From JBBRLG01 sp038231495 (GTDB lineage: Bacteria; Planctomycetota; Planctomycetia; Gemmatales; Gemmataceae), in the NCBI GenBank assembly GCA_038231495.1, contig JBBRLG010000460.1, forward strand, positions 1 to 6,059: a stretch of 6,059 nt of DNA, written 5' to 3'. Both the position numbers and the translations under genes were made by a program. The notes beneath the pieces are model-generated. The model did no database searches. It was not told the origin of the DNA and saw nothing but the letters and a program-made list of their open reading frames with translations. Positions within the stretch are counted from its first letter, which is position 1; every line of letters begins with the position of its first letter. Shown here one piece after another: positions 6,019 to 6,059 of the stretch.

Positions 6019-6059
6019 GCGACCGGAGTCTATCGCTGGAATAGACTCCGGTCGCTTAC
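6001..6059 (+). repeat. Dispersed palindromic repeat, right copy
   Basis: Arms 6015-6033 and 6041-6059 are perfect 19-bp reverse complements around a 7-base loop. The asymmetric flank ggcgagccgg (6001-6010) precedes the palindrome. Bases 6001-6029 match the left copy (minus strand, 56 to 28) at 28 of 29 positions, and 6045-6059 equal 28-42 exactly. The element encodes the last five codons and the TAA stop of the GT2 gene. The loop differs between copies while the arms are conserved, as expected if the stem is what is maintained. Confidence 0.92.

Noticed and set aside
1..6059. The whole window as a transposon bounded by terminal repeats
   Set aside because: The ends carry inverted copies of a REP-like palindrome, but there is no transposase or target-site duplication visible, and the right copy overlaps a gene end. 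A dispersed repeat explains it better.

Overview
The window is about 6.06 kb of high-GC bacterial DNA, most likely from a planctomycete (Planctomycetota, Gemmatales/Pirellulales-like). Three things suggest this: the 'PPNHYRLLGL' J-like protein at the left, the dense set of dispersed palindromic repeats, and start sites with weak or no Shine-Dalgarno sequence. This placement is inference from family resemblance; no marker gene is present.

Layout. A leftward gene (73-1134) encodes a J-domain-like protein with a proline/valine-rich linker and a C-terminal membrane anchor. It diverges from three rightward genes across a 278-bp gap (1135-1412). That gap holds a short AGCTGTCAGC-type repeat and a heptanucleotide tandem array (CCGACAC). 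The rightward genes are a full-length MsbA-like ABC exporter with an enlarged extracytoplasmic insert (1413-3470), an ArnT/GT39/GT83-like polytopic glycosyltransferase (3615-5123) and a DPM1/ArnC-like GT2 glycosyltransferase (5179-6018).

How the genes could work together (inference). A GT2 enzyme could load a sugar onto a polyprenyl phosphate, the ArnT-like enzyme could pass it to a lipid or glycan outside the cytoplasmic membrane, and the MsbA-like exporter could flip a lipid or glycolipid. This would be an envelope glycolipid module. Both glycosyltransferases deviate at motif positions normally important for metal binding or catalysis, so their chemistry or activity is uncertain.

Repeats. 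All four genes end at or just before a palindromic repeat, from three unrelated families (1-56, 3488-3590, 5123-5162, 6001-6059). The copies at the two window ends belong to one family and have the same orientation relative to the gene each one follows. The right-hand copy encodes the last codons and stop of the GT2 gene. A 20-nt piece of the 5123-5162 repeat also lies in frame inside the ArnT-like gene. No tRNA, rRNA, CRISPR array, transposase or phage gene is visible.
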